From Bradyrhizobium centrolobii (lineage in GTDB: Bacteria > Pseudomonadota > Alphaproteobacteria > Rhizobiales > Xanthobacteraceae), in contig NZ_LUUB01000039.1 in the NCBI RefSeq assembly GCF_001641635.1, positions 1 to 33,330 of the forward strand: a stretch of 33,330 nt of DNA, written 5' to 3'. The number at the start of each line of letters is the position of its first letter. The stretch's first letter is position 1. Position numbers and translations under genes: made by a program. Below the pieces are notes generated by a model. It was not told the DNA's origin. It saw only the letters and a list, made by a program, of their open reading frames with translations, and searched no databases. Of this stretch, positions 7,028 to 15,882 are shown in pieces.

Positions 7028-8588
7028 TCGCGCCGCCGCCGATCCCAACCGCGCGAGCGCCACGATCTGGATCGCCGTCTTTGCGGCGATGATCGGCGCC
7101 TTCATGGCGATCCTGAACATCCAGATCACCAACGCCTCGCTGCTCAACATCGAGGGCGGCATCGGCACCGGCGTCGACAACGGATCCTGGATCTCGACCT
7201 CATACCTGATCGGCGAGATCATCGTCATTCCGCTCACCGACTACCTGTCCCGCGTGTTCTCGTTCCGCAACATCATCCTGAGCTTCGCGACGCTGTTCGC
7301 GGTGTTTTCGGTGGCCTGTGCCTTCACGCACGATCTTCCTTCGATGATCGCGATGCGCGGCCTCCAGGGTTTCTTCGGCGGCGTCCTGATCCCGATGGCC
7401 TTCACACTGGTCTTCACCAAGCTGCCGAAGGCCCAGCAGCCGATCGGCCTTGCGATGTTCTCGCTCGCCGTCACCTTTGCGCCCGCGATCGGCCCGACCA
7501 TCGGCGGCTATCTCACCGAGAACTACGGCTGGCAGACCATCTTCTTCGTCAATGTCGTGCCCACCGCGGTCATGGTGATCACGCTGTTCTTCACCCTGGA
7601 GCGCCAGCCGCTGCAGCTTGGGCTGCTGCGCGAAGGCGACTGGTTCGGCATTGCGACCATGGCGGTCGGCCTCGCCTCCCTGCAGGCCGTGCTGGAGGAA
7701 GGCAACAAGGACGACTGGTTCGGCTCGCCCTTCATCGTGCGGCTCGCCATCATCGCGGCGGTCAGCCTGTCGCTGTTTATCTATAACGAACTCGTGGTGG
7801 AAAAGCCGCTCCTGCGCCTGCGCCTGCTGACGCAGTGGAATTTCGGTGTCGGCACGATCGCTGCGGTGTTCCTCGGCTTCGCGCTGTTCGGTTCGGTCTA
7901 TCTCTTGCCCGCCTATCTCGGCCAGGTGCAGGGCTACAATGCCGAGCAGATCGGCAACGTGCTGGCCTGGACTGGCCTACCGCAGCTTCTCCTGATTCCG
8001 CTGGTGCCGAAGCTGATGCAACGGTTCGACACCCGCTACATCGCAACCGTCGGGCTGCTCCTGTTCGCCGCGAGCTCGTTCATGAACATCATGATGTCGC
8101 TCGACTATTCCGGCGACCAGTTCTTTGCCCCCAATGTCGTGCGCGCCGTCGGCCAGGCGCTGACCCTGGCGCCGCTCTCGGCGCTCAGCCTCGGCAGCGT
8201 CGCGCCGCAGGATGCCGCCGCCGCGTCCGGCATCTCCAACATGATGCGCAACCTCGGCGGCGCCATCGGCACCGCGGTGCTCGCGACCATCGTCACCAAG
8301 CGCGAGCAGTTCCACTCCAACATCATCGGCCATTCGGTCACACTCGGCCGCGAGGAGGTCCGCACCCGCATCGCGCAGCTCACCAACTATTTCATGGCGC
8401 ACGGCGTGCCCGACCCCAACGCCGCGCGCGAGCAGGCGATCATTGCGCTCGGCAAGACCGTCAAGCGCCAGGCGCTGGTGATGGGCTATTCCGACACTTT
8501 TGCGGTGATCGGCGTGGTGCTGGTGCTCGCCGCGATCGCGGTGATGCTGACCCGGCGCGTGAAGGCGGCCGGCGGACCGGCGCATTAG
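6969..8588 (+). CDS. DHA2-family (EmrB/QacA-type) MFS drug efflux transporter
   Basis: A 539-aa inner-membrane proton antiporter with the 14-TM pattern of DHA2 proteins. An early segment with FMAILNIQITNASL and GSWISTSYLIGEII is typical of EmrB, and a final helix lies near residues 505-525. The start was set at ATG 6969 because GGAGG lies eight bases upstream. The TTG at 6948 would add MFPEDRA and has no ribosome site. It overlaps the adaptor gene and so is translationally coupled to it. With the adaptor it should form an EmrAB-like pump, using an outer-membrane channel encoded elsewhere. A strong hairpin follows the stop. Confidence 0.92.
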   Translation: MSNSLTISTPALATPAATPDRAAADPNRASATIWIAVFAAMIGAFMAILNIQITNASLLNIEGGIGTGVDNGSWISTSYLIGEIIVIPLTDYLSRVFSFRNIILSFATLFAVFSVACAFTHDLPSMIAMRGLQGFFGGVLIPMAFTLVFTKLPKAQQPIGLAMFSLAVTFAPAIGPTIGGYLTENYGWQTIFFVNVVPTAVMVITLFFTLERQPLQLGLLREGDWFGIATMAVGLASLQAVLEEGNKDDWFGSPFIVRLAIIAAVSLSLFIYNELVVEKPLLRLRLLTQWNFGVGTIAAVFLGFALFGSVYLLPAYLGQVQGYNAEQIGNVLAWTGLPQLLLIPLVPKLMQRFDTRYIATVGLLLFAASSFMNIMMSLDYSGDQFFAPNVVRAVGQALTLAPLSALSLGSVAPQDAAAASGISNMMRNLGGAIGTAVLATIVTKREQFHSNIIGHSVTLGREEVRTRIAQLTNYFMAHGVPDPNAAREQAIIALGKTVKRQALVMGYSDTFAVIGVVLVLAAIAVMLTRRVKAAGGPAH

Positions 8589-8592
8589 CGTC

Positions 8593-8624
8593 TTCGCCTC
8601 GCCCCGGTTGCGGGGCGAGGCGAA
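8593..8624. terminator. Strong hairpin between convergent genes
   Basis: A perfect 14-bp stem (8593-8606 with 8611-8624) with a four-base loop GTTG begins a few bases after the MFS stop. It also lies just past the stop of the convergent tannase-family gene. There is no T-run on either side, so it is a hairpin-type bidirectional terminator at best. Confidence 0.6.
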
Positions 8625-8627
8625 AGC

Positions 8628-10289
8628 TCACGGCGCGCAGGTAAAGCTTGAAGCCTCCGTCATTGGACCGCTCTTGTAGTGCGGCCAGGCCGGCCAGCGG
8701 CACAGCGGCAGCGCGCGTAGTGTCGCAAACGACGGCGCCTCGTCCTTCTGCTCAGTGACCTCGAGATCGCCGGGCGCCTTGCCTTTCTCGACCCAGTCGA
8801 CCAGCACGCTCAGCATGTCGACATTGGCCGGCGCGCCGGAGCCGACATGGTCGACGCCGGGTGCGGTATAGAGCCGCGCGAACTCGGCGGTCTCGGCCTT
8901 GCCGAGCTTGCGCTCGACGCTCTCGAAATAACGGATGCCGGCATAGGGGCTCTGCGCATAGTCGGCCATGTGCTCGAGCATGATCAGCCGGCCGCCGCGC
9001 GCGCGGAAACGGCTGAGATCGGGATTGGTCGAGTCCATGAGGCTGGAGACCTCGAGCAGCCGCGCCTTGTGCTCCTCCACCTTGTAGGTCGTGACGTCCA
9101 GCTTGGGATCGCGCGCGAACACATATTGAATGCCGCCGGCGCCGTAGATCCAGGCGATGCCGTTGTTGGGCGCGGGCGGCTGCGCCGGGGGCGCGGTGCC
9201 GAGCCACCACGCGACCCAGCCGCCGGTTGGGCCGGCCGCCGGCGTGTCCTCGCCCGAGACTCCCCAGCCCGGGTAGTCATCAAGACCGTTGGCGAGCGGG
9301 AACGGGAATCTGTAGGTCGCGTGCAACGTGTCGACCGCCTTGATCTGCGCATCGGTGAGGCACTGGTTGCCGCTCTTGCCGCTCGCACAACGGAGCGTCT
9401 CGACCTTGAACGCCGCCTTGCAGGCGACGGGATCCTGCACCAGCGCATCGTCGGAGCCGTCGGCCTTGTCGCAGGTCCTCCGCACGGCATCGGCTACGAG
9501 CTTCACCTGCGCCGGATTGATCCAGCCCTCGCCCATGGTCACGAGGCCCGAGCGCGTGCCGGCATGCTGCAAGCCGACCCAGTTGATGACGGGCACGCGC
9601 GAGAAAATGCCGTCGAAATCGTCCGGATAGCGCTGCGCCATGGTGAGGCCTTCGCGGCCGCCCTCGGACGAGCCCATGAAATACATCTTCTCCGGCTTCT
9701 TGCCGTAGGCGCGCTCCATCAGCGCGACGGCGGCGTCGCGCACCTTCTTGTAGGCGCGGTGGGCAAAATTCTCGAAGGCTTCGTCGTTCAGCGCGAAGAG
9801 CTGCGGCGGCTCGCCCGGCTTGGATTCGTGGCCGGAGTCGGTGCCGTAGGTGACGAAGCCGCGCGCGAGTGGCGACGGCTTGTCGAAGGGATAGGCCGGC
9901 GGAAGCGCCAAGCCGGTGATCAGCACGCCGTTGAATCCGCCGCCGCCATATTGCACGGAGCGGCCGTTCCATTCGACCGGCAGATTGACCTGGAATTTGA
10001 TCGGCGGCGCCTTGGGATCGGTCGGCTCGACATGGCCGAGCACCTTGCAGAAAGCGGGATTGGCGGGCGTGACCCGGCCCGACGGCGTCGGCCCACGTTC
10101 GGCAACGGTGAGCTGCGCCGGCGCCTGCAACGTTGCGGAATCGAACTTCACCGCACCGCCGCCGCCGACGAGGCCCTTGCAGACGGTGTCGGCATCCTCC
10201 GGCAGCGTCACCGCGGATGCGGCGTTCGCGCCCAGCACCGTCATCGCGCCCGCGAGCAGCGCACACAGTCTCGCATCCATTCGCGCCAT
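8628..10289 (-). CDS. Secreted tannase/feruloyl esterase-family hydrolase
   Basis: A 553-aa alpha/beta hydrolase. A signal peptide (cleavage near ASA-VT, residue ~26) sends it to the periplasm or outside. The nucleophile elbow is MGSSEGGREG with S208. The acid lies in the GRLIMLEHMADYAQSPYAG region and the His in PGVDHVGSG. The C-terminus has the family's LCRWPAWPHYKSG and final Cys. Tannases usually carry a CS-D-HC signature with a disulfide between residues next to the Ser and His. Here those positions are S207 and Val, so the disulfide is missing. The start is ATG 10289 with GGAA upstream; longer versions have no signal peptide. It follows the GntP permease gene on the same strand by 95 bp, and a TTGACG...TTGAAT pair suggests it may also have its own promoter. 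Confidence 0.85.
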   Translation of the reverse strand: MARMDARLCALLAGAMTVLGANAASAVTLPEDADTVCKGLVGGGGAVKFDSATLQAPAQLTVAERGPTPSGRVTPANPAFCKVLGHVEPTDPKAPPIKFQVNLPVEWNGRSVQYGGGGFNGVLITGLALPPAYPFDKPSPLARGFVTYGTDSGHESKPGEPPQLFALNDEAFENFAHRAYKKVRDAAVALMERAYGKKPEKMYFMGSSEGGREGLTMAQRYPDDFDGIFSRVPVINWVGLQHAGTRSGLVTMGEGWINPAQVKLVADAVRRTCDKADGSDDALVQDPVACKAAFKVETLRCASGKSGNQCLTDAQIKAVDTLHATYRFPFPLANGLDDYPGWGVSGEDTPAAGPTGGWVAWWLGTAPPAQPPAPNNGIAWIYGAGGIQYVFARDPKLDVTTYKVEEHKARLLEVSSLMDSTNPDLSRFRARGGRLIMLEHMADYAQSPYAGIRYFESVERKLGKAETAEFARLYTAPGVDHVGSGAPANVDMLSVLVDWVEKGKAPGDLEVTEQKDEAPSFATLRALPLCRWPAWPHYKSGPMTEASSFTCAP

Positions 10290-10384
10290 CGTTTCCAACC
10301 CTTTGTGTTTTCGTTCGGTCCGACAGGAGGCCGCATTCAATGCGACCTTCGATGCCCCGTCAATGAAGGACATCCGCATCCGGG

Positions 10385-11839
10385 CTAGAATGATCCGAGC
10401 ACGCTGCCTGCTACGATCACGACCACCAGCGCCAGCAGCGATGTCACGATGCCTACCATGACGATGTCGAAATAGCTGTCGCGATGCGTCAGGCCGCAGA
10501 TCGCGAGCAGGCTGACCACGGCGCCGTTGTGCGGCAGGATGTCGAGCGTCCCCGAGCCGATCACCGCCACGCGATGCATCAGGCCGAGGTCGATGCCGGT
10601 GCGCGAGGCAAGCTCGACATAGGTCGGGCCCAGCGCGTCGAGCGCGATGGTCAGGCCCCCCGATGCCGAGCCGGTCAGCGCGGCCAGGACGTTGGTGGCC
10701 ACCGCAAGCGACACCAGCGGGCCGCCTTCGATCGCGAGCACCCAATCGCGCACCGCGGTGAACGCCGGCAGCGAGGCGACGACCGCGCCGAAACCGACGA
10801 GGCTGGCGACGCTGACCGCCGGCAGGACGGATGCGTTGGCGCCTGCGTCCATGGTCTGCCGCAGCGCCGGCAGCCGGGTCCAGTTCAGCACGATGGTCGT
10901 CACGATGGCGGCAGTGAGCGCGACCGAAACCGACCATACGCCCGCGACGGCCGCCAGCGACGTACTGCCGAAGCGCGGCTCGGCGAGATAGGAGACGTCT
11001 AGCCGCGGCAACACCACCAGCGACATCAGGAGGTTGACGGCGACGACGACGATCAGCGGCAGGATCGCGCTTACGACCGGTGACGGCGCGCCGCTCCGTT
11101 GCCCGTGCCGCAGCTCCGCCGGGTCGAACTCGCGCGCCGTCGTCGCGCGTTCGCGCACGAGCTCATCGGCGGCGGCGCGCTCAGTCGCATCCTCCGTGTC
11201 CTCGCCATAGCCTTCGCCGGCGCGTCGCGCGGCAGCCTCGGCGCGGCGCAGCCACCACAATCCCGTGGCGAGCATGACGAGCGAGGCAACGATGCCGAGG
11301 CCGGGCGCGGCAAAGGGTGTCGTGCCGAAGAACGGCATCGGGATCGCATTCTGGATCGACGGCGTGCCCGGCAAAGCGGACATGGTGAAGGTCGATGTCC
11401 CCAGCACGATCGCGGCCGGAATCAACCGGCGCGGTATCGCGGCGGCACGAAACAACGAACGGGCCATCGGAGCGATGACGAAGAACGCGACGAACAGGCT
11501 GACGCCGCCGTAGGTGACCATCGCGCCGGCCAGCACGACCGCCAGCACCACGCGCCGCTCGCCGAGACGCTCCGCCATGAAGCCCGCAACCGCGGTGACG
11601 GCTCCGCTGTCGTCCATCAGCTTGCCGAAGACGGCGCCGAGCAGGAAGATCGGGAAGAACTGCGCCAGGAAGCCCGCAGCGCTGATCATGAAGACCTGCG
11701 TCAGGTTCGCCAGCAGCGGCTCGCCACCGAACAGCGCGGCAACGAGCGCGGCGAACGGCGCGAGCAGGAGAACGCTCCAGCCGCGGAAGGCGAACACCAC
11801 CAGCAGGCCGAGCCCGACGAGAAGGCCGAGAAGCCCCAT
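10385..11839 (-). CDS. GntP-family permease (gluconate/hydroxybutyrate type)
   Basis: A 484-aa inner-membrane carrier with about 12 hydrophobic segments and a charged cytoplasmic loop at about residues 205-255. Family features include FFPIFLLGAVFGKLMDDSG near the N-terminus, the AIVLGTSTFTMSALPGTPSI segment, and SGSASGGLTIALDA-like and HNGAVVSLLAICGLTH motifs near the C-terminus. GntP relatives take up gluconate, glycerate or 3-hydroxybutyrate by proton symport. The start ATG lies three bases after the TGA of the patatin gene, so the two are translationally coupled. The neighbouring hydrolases suggest that it imports a hydroxy acid released by ester cleavage, but this is inference. Confidence 0.88.
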   Translation of the reverse strand: MGLLGLLVGLGLLVVFAFRGWSVLLLAPFAALVAALFGGEPLLANLTQVFMISAAGFLAQFFPIFLLGAVFGKLMDDSGAVTAVAGFMAERLGERRVVLAVVLAGAMVTYGGVSLFVAFFVIAPMARSLFRAAAIPRRLIPAAIVLGTSTFTMSALPGTPSIQNAIPMPFFGTTPFAAPGLGIVASLVMLATGLWWLRRAEAAARRAGEGYGEDTEDATERAAADELVRERATTAREFDPAELRHGQRSGAPSPVVSAILPLIVVVAVNLLMSLVVLPRLDVSYLAEPRFGSTSLAAVAGVWSVSVALTAAIVTTIVLNWTRLPALRQTMDAGANASVLPAVSVASLVGFGAVVASLPAFTAVRDWVLAIEGGPLVSLAVATNVLAALTGSASGGLTIALDALGPTYVELASRTGIDLGLMHRVAVIGSGTLDILPHNGAVVSLLAICGLTHRDSYFDIVMVGIVTSLLALVVVIVAGSVLGSF

Positions 11840-11842
11840 GCC

Positions 11843-12862
11843 TCAGCACTCCGCCAGCAAAACATCGAAATCGGCAGTAGAACGCTGGCCGATATCGGCG
11901 CCATGCTCGTCGAGGAACGCCTGCGCTGCCAGCCGTCCCTCGGCGCGGAGCATCGAGATGAACTCCCACTCCGCGTTGAGCTTGGACGACGCGCCGAACT
12001 TCGTCAGCATTTCGCTCTTGATCCTGTGCGTCCGCATCTTCGCCCAGCGCGCGCCCTCGCCGCTGCCGGGATCGGCGGCCTGGCGCAGCAGCGCGATCAT
12101 GCGCAGCTCCTTCATCAGTGGTGAATTGAAGGAAATCTCGTTGAGGCGGTTGAGGATCTCCGCGGCCGTGCGCGGCTCCTCCGGCCGCTCGGTCGGATTG
12201 ATCTGCACCAGGATGGTGTCGTGTGCGTCGCTTTCGCGGACCAGTGGCGTGATCGTCGGGTTGCCGGCGAAGCCGCCGTCCCAATAGGGCTCGCCGTCGA
12301 TCTCGATAGCGCGGAACATGGTCGGCAGGCAGGCCGACGCCAGCAGCACGTCCGCCGTGATCTCCGCGTTGCGGAAGATGCGGCCGCGCCCGGTCCGCAC
12401 CCGCGTTGCGGTGATGAACAGCTTGATCGGCGAGCGCGCGAGGCGCTCGAAATCGATGCTCTCGGCCAGCACCGCACGCAGTGGATTGTAGCCGGTCGGA
12501 TTGAGATCGTAGGGCGAGAGCACCCGCGACATCAGGTCGGTGAGGATATAGGCCGGCGACGTATCGAGGGTCCAGCGTCCCATCAGCCGGTCGAGCGGGG
12601 AGCGCTGGAGCGGACTGAAGGCCGCGGCCCGCGAGACACGGCGCCAGTATTGCTCGAGCGCGTCACACGCGCCCTCGGCGCCGCCGGCGGTCCAGCCATC
12701 CGCCAGCACGGCCGCGTTCATCGCGCCGGCAGATGTTCCGGAGATCGCGGCGATCGAGAGCCATTTCTCTTCGAGGAGACGGTCGAGCACGCCCCAGGCG
12801 AACGCGCCGTGCGAGCCGCCGCCTTGAAGCGCAAGATCGATCAGCACGGCGTCCCGTTCCAT
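11843..12862 (-). CDS. Patatin-like phospholipase/esterase
   Basis: A 339-aa lipolytic acyl hydrolase with no signal peptide. The oxyanion loop is GGGSHG (14-19), the nucleophile elbow GTSAG (S44), and the catalytic Asp D195 in WDGGFAGN. Patatins use this Ser-Asp dyad. A C-terminal extension of about 130 residues after ILVQINPTE looks like the DUF3734-type tail found in proteobacterial patatins linked to polyhydroxybutyrate metabolism. ATG 12862 was chosen; a GTG two codons upstream (12868) is equally possible. It is the first gene of the run patatin, GntP permease, tannase-family esterase. The true substrate (phospholipid, PHB oligomer or other ester) is not determined. Confidence 0.88.
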   Translation of the reverse strand: MERDAVLIDLALQGGGSHGAFAWGVLDRLLEEKWLSIAAISGTSAGAMNAAVLADGWTAGGAEGACDALEQYWRRVSRAAAFSPLQRSPLDRLMGRWTLDTSPAYILTDLMSRVLSPYDLNPTGYNPLRAVLAESIDFERLARSPIKLFITATRVRTGRGRIFRNAEITADVLLASACLPTMFRAIEIDGEPYWDGGFAGNPTITPLVRESDAHDTILVQINPTERPEEPRTAAEILNRLNEISFNSPLMKELRMIALLRQAADPGSGEGARWAKMRTHRIKSEMLTKFGASSKLNAEWEFISMLRAEGRLAAQAFLDEHGADIGQRSTADFDVLLAEC

Positions 12863-12955
12863 CGGCACCCACGCAACTGAATCTCAAATTCGACGCGATT
12901 TGTAACACGCCGACGATGACAGTAGTGTAGAGAGCCGTGGCCGTGTGATGCAACC

Positions 12956-12970
12956 GGAACGTGACGTTCC
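12956..12970. terminator. Short palindrome after serA
   Basis: GGAACGT (12956-12962) and ACGTTCC (12964-12970) are inverted around one base, starting six bases past the serA stop on the minus strand. It could form a short hairpin or bind a protein. No T-run follows, so calling it a terminator is tentative. Confidence 0.3.
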
Positions 12971-12976
12971 CGCCGT

Positions 12977-14221
12977 CTAGTGCTCGAATACCAGCCGTGC
13001 AGCGACGGTGCCATCGAGCGCGCAGATCTGCTGGAGCAGCGTGGCCGAATCCTGGCCGCCGAGATCCGCGTCGAGCACGACGTATCCGAGGTCGCCGGCG
13101 GTCTCCAGATATTGCGCGGCAATGTTGATGTCGCGCTGGAGGAAGGCCTCGTTCAGCCGCCGCAGCATGCCCGGCACGTTGCGATGAACGTGGCTGAAGC
13201 GCGCGCCGGAGGGACGCAGGTGCAGCTGCACCTCCGGAAAATTCACCGCGCCCATGGTCGAGCCAGTGATGAAAAAGTCGACAAGCTTGCGCGCCACCTC
13301 GCCGCCGATGCGCTCCTGCGCCTCCTCGGTCGAGCCGCCGATATGCGGGGTAAGAATGACGTTGCCGAGACCCTGCACCGGGCTCTTGAAGCGATCGGCA
13401 TTCGACGAAGGCTCGACCGGAAACACGTCGATGGCGGCACCGGCGATGTGACCGTCACGCAGGGCACCCGCGAGCGCATCGAGATCGACGACTGTGCCGC
13501 GGCTGTTGTTGATCAGGAACGAGCCCGGCTTCATCGCCCGCAGCTCCTTCTCGCCGATCATGCCGGCAGTCTCCGGCGTCTCCGGCACATGCAGGCTGAC
13601 TATGTCGCTCTGCGCCAGCAGCTCCTCCAGCTTCTCGACCGGCTCGGTGTTGCCGTGGCGGAGCTTGTCGGTGCGGTCGAAGAAGATCACCCGCATGCCC
13701 ATGGCCTCTGCCAAGGTCGAGAGCTGCGAGCCGATATTGCCGTAGCCGATGATGCCGAGCGTGCGGCCGCGCACCTCGCGGCTGCCGGTCGCCGACTTGT
13801 CCCAGCCGCCGTCATGCGCCGACACCGAGCGCGGAAAAATCCGCCGCAGCAGCATCACGATCTCGCCGATCACGAGCTCGGCGACGCTGCGCGTGTTGGA
13901 GAACGGCGCGTTGAAGACGGGAATGCCACGCTTGCGCGCCGCGAGCAGATCGACCTGGTTGGTGCCGACGCTGAAGCAGCCGACCGCGAGAAGCTGGTCG
14001 GCAGCCTCAAGCACCTCCGCGGTGATCTGCGTGCGCGAGCGAATGCCGAGCAGCGACACACCTTTGAGCGCCTGCCGCAGCGCCTCGCCGTCCAGCGCCT
14101 TGGTCAGGCGCTCGACATTGGTGAAGCCCGCGCTCCTGAACAGGTCCACGGCGCTGTCATTGACACCTTCGAGCAGCAACGCCTTCGCGGTCCGCTCGGG
14201 GTTTTGGCCTGGGGCTGGCAT
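12977..14221 (-). CDS. serA: D-3-phosphoglycerate dehydrogenase
   Basis: A 414-aa cytoplasmic enzyme for the first step of phosphorylated serine synthesis (3-phosphoglycerate to 3-phosphohydroxypyruvate, NAD-dependent). The length and layout match E. coli SerA: substrate-binding halves at both ends of a Rossmann domain with GYGNIG (159-164), catalytic Arg in INNSRGTVVD, Glu in VFPVEPSS, and His in LTPHIGGST. A C-terminal ACT domain (about 335-414) should bind serine for feedback inhibition. It starts at ATG 14221 with GGAG five bases upstream. It is a single gene. Rhizobia often carry a second, longer PGDH, so this may not be the only isozyme. Confidence 0.93.
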   Translation of the reverse strand: MPAPGQNPERTAKALLLEGVNDSAVDLFRSAGFTNVERLTKALDGEALRQALKGVSLLGIRSRTQITAEVLEAADQLLAVGCFSVGTNQVDLLAARKRGIPVFNAPFSNTRSVAELVIGEIVMLLRRIFPRSVSAHDGGWDKSATGSREVRGRTLGIIGYGNIGSQLSTLAEAMGMRVIFFDRTDKLRHGNTEPVEKLEELLAQSDIVSLHVPETPETAGMIGEKELRAMKPGSFLINNSRGTVVDLDALAGALRDGHIAGAAIDVFPVEPSSNADRFKSPVQGLGNVILTPHIGGSTEEAQERIGGEVARKLVDFFITGSTMGAVNFPEVQLHLRPSGARFSHVHRNVPGMLRRLNEAFLQRDINIAAQYLETAGDLGYVVLDADLGGQDSATLLQQICALDGTVAARLVFEH

Positions 14222-14468
14222 AATGTCTCCATGACGATCGGCTTTGCCCGCAGCTCATAGACCGCGGACGAGATGCAGCACAATAGGGTTTGGATATGGG
14301 CACAAGATGGCGCAGCGGTAGATGTTGCTGTGCCAGTCGTCCCGTCATCCCCGCGCAACGGCGAAGCCGTTGTCGCTGGAGGTACGAACCCTGGGGTGCC
14401 CTTGCACATCAGGGCGAGCCTCGAAGGACGAAGGGCCGGAGATGCAGCCGGGACACCCAGCCAGCGCT
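14222..14468. repeat. Intergenic region with decayed rhizobial repeat
   Basis: This 247-bp gap between serA and the rhodanese gene contains a short inverted repeat, CAACGGC-GAA-GCCGTTG (about 14357-14373). It also has a stretch reading gcgagcctcgaagga, typical of a palindromic intergenic element widespread in Bradyrhizobium. The matching second arm is not preserved, so the element looks degenerate. The serA leader and promoter should lie at its left end; no clear -35/-10 pair was found. Confidence 0.35.
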
Positions 14469-15701
14469 TCAGATCACGTAAAATCCGTGTGTGCCGTCAC
14501 GGCGAAGCTGTTCCACAAGGCCGTATTCCCAGTCGAGATAGGCTTGCATCGCACGCTCGGCGACATCGGTGCCCTCATAGGGGCGGCGGTAGCGATGCGA
14601 CGGGTCGGGCTTCGGCAGGACGCGCGGCGGGCTGATCTCGAGCGGGCCGTCATAGCCGCCCTCGAGCACATAGACCTCCCAGCCCATCTGCGCGAGCCAT
14701 GACGACGTCATGTCGGCTCGGACGCCCCTGTCGTCCGTCAACAGGATGCGCGCGCCGCGCACGGGCGCAGCCATGTCGGTCTCCTGAACGAGCTGACCGC
14801 CGGGATAATGACGGAACCCAGCGAGGTGGCCGGCGGCATACTCCTCCGCGTCGCGCACGTCGAAGCGATAGAGCGTGCGATCGGCCTGCGCCGCGAGCGC
14901 CGATGCCTCGTTCACGCCGATGTGGCGAACGCCGGCGCGATAGGCGACGTCGCGGGCATTCGCCGGGCCACCCTCGAACGGCCCGATGGGGCCGCGCCGG
15001 TCTGCGCCATGAGCGAGCGCATGCCGCGCCAGTGTCCAGCCGATCGTGCCGTTGCGCAGCGCTCGCACCCTGTTGGGCACGCCCGCATTGATCAGCGACT
15101 GGGTGCCGATGATCGAGCGCGTGCGGCCGGCGCAATTGACGATGATGGTGGTGTCGGGGTCGGGCGCCGCACTGCCGGCCCGCAGCACCAGTTCTGCTCC
15201 GGGCACGCTGACCGAGCCCGGGATGTTCATGGTCGCATATTCGTCGAAGCGGCGGACGTCGAGGATGGCGATGTTGGCCTTGTCGGCGATCAGCTTTGCG
15301 ACCTCGTCGGCGCTGAGCGAGGGCGTGTGGCGGCGCGCCTCGACCAGTTCGCCGAAGGCCTTGGAATAGGAATTGACGTCCTCAAACACCTCGTAGCCCG
15401 CTGCACGCCAGGCCTTCAGCCCGCCATCGAGCGCACGCACGTTGGTGTAGCCGTGGGCCTCAAGTTGCTCGGCGCCCGCCACGACGAGGCCTTCGCCATC
15501 ATCATAGAGCACGATCGGCACGTCTTTGCGCGGCAGCCGCATTTCGGCTTCGATCGCTGTCCGGTCGAAGGCCATATTGGCGGCGAACAGCGGATGACCG
15601 GTGGCAAAGGCCGACTCGTGCCTGAGATCGAGCAGCGCGATCTCCTCGCGCAAGAGCAGCGCGCGGCGGATGTCGGCGGGGGTGACGGTGGGAAGCGCCA
15701 T
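14469..15701 (-). CDS. Rhodanese-domain protein with three repeats
   Basis: A 410-aa cytoplasmic protein made of three rhodanese-like domains: about 5-105, 125-225 and 265-360, then a 45-residue tail. Only domain 2 has the active-site cysteine (C190 in VNCAGRTRS). The same loop in domains 1 and 3 reads VLYDDGEG and LLTDDRGV, where Asp replaces Cys, so these are likely structural. It would transfer sulfane sulfur from a persulfide, but donor and acceptor are unknown. The start was set at ATG 15701 with AAGG ten bases upstream; a GTG at 15731 would add ten residues. It is divergent from the secreted protein gene at 15883. Confidence 0.88.
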   Translation of the reverse strand: MALPTVTPADIRRALLLREEIALLDLRHESAFATGHPLFAANMAFDRTAIEAEMRLPRKDVPIVLYDDGEGLVVAGAEQLEAHGYTNVRALDGGLKAWRAAGYEVFEDVNSYSKAFGELVEARRHTPSLSADEVAKLIADKANIAILDVRRFDEYATMNIPGSVSVPGAELVLRAGSAAPDPDTTIIVNCAGRTRSIIGTQSLINAGVPNRVRALRNGTIGWTLARHALAHGADRRGPIGPFEGGPANARDVAYRAGVRHIGVNEASALAAQADRTLYRFDVRDAEEYAAGHLAGFRHYPGGQLVQETDMAAPVRGARILLTDDRGVRADMTSSWLAQMGWEVYVLEGGYDGPLEISPPRVLPKPDPSHRYRRPYEGTDVAERAMQAYLDWEYGLVEQLRRDGTHGFYVI

Positions 15702-15882
15702 GGGACAGATAGCCTTGGGAGGTATGGACACGAGCGCTTTTGGACGATTGCCGTCCGGTTGACCAGCCCGATCAAGGCATGCCCTGCGCTCTCCGCGACG
15801 CGCGACCCCCGAATCTCTATAGAAAAATCATGTTGTCTGCGGCAAAGGGCGTTAGAGTTCCGAATCGGGCTTGGGGTACAAC

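Noticed and set aside
8628..10937. A 769-codon version of the esterase gene
   Set aside because: The first 216 codons run antisense-like through the GntP permease gene and have no protein pattern; the signal peptide starts at 10289.
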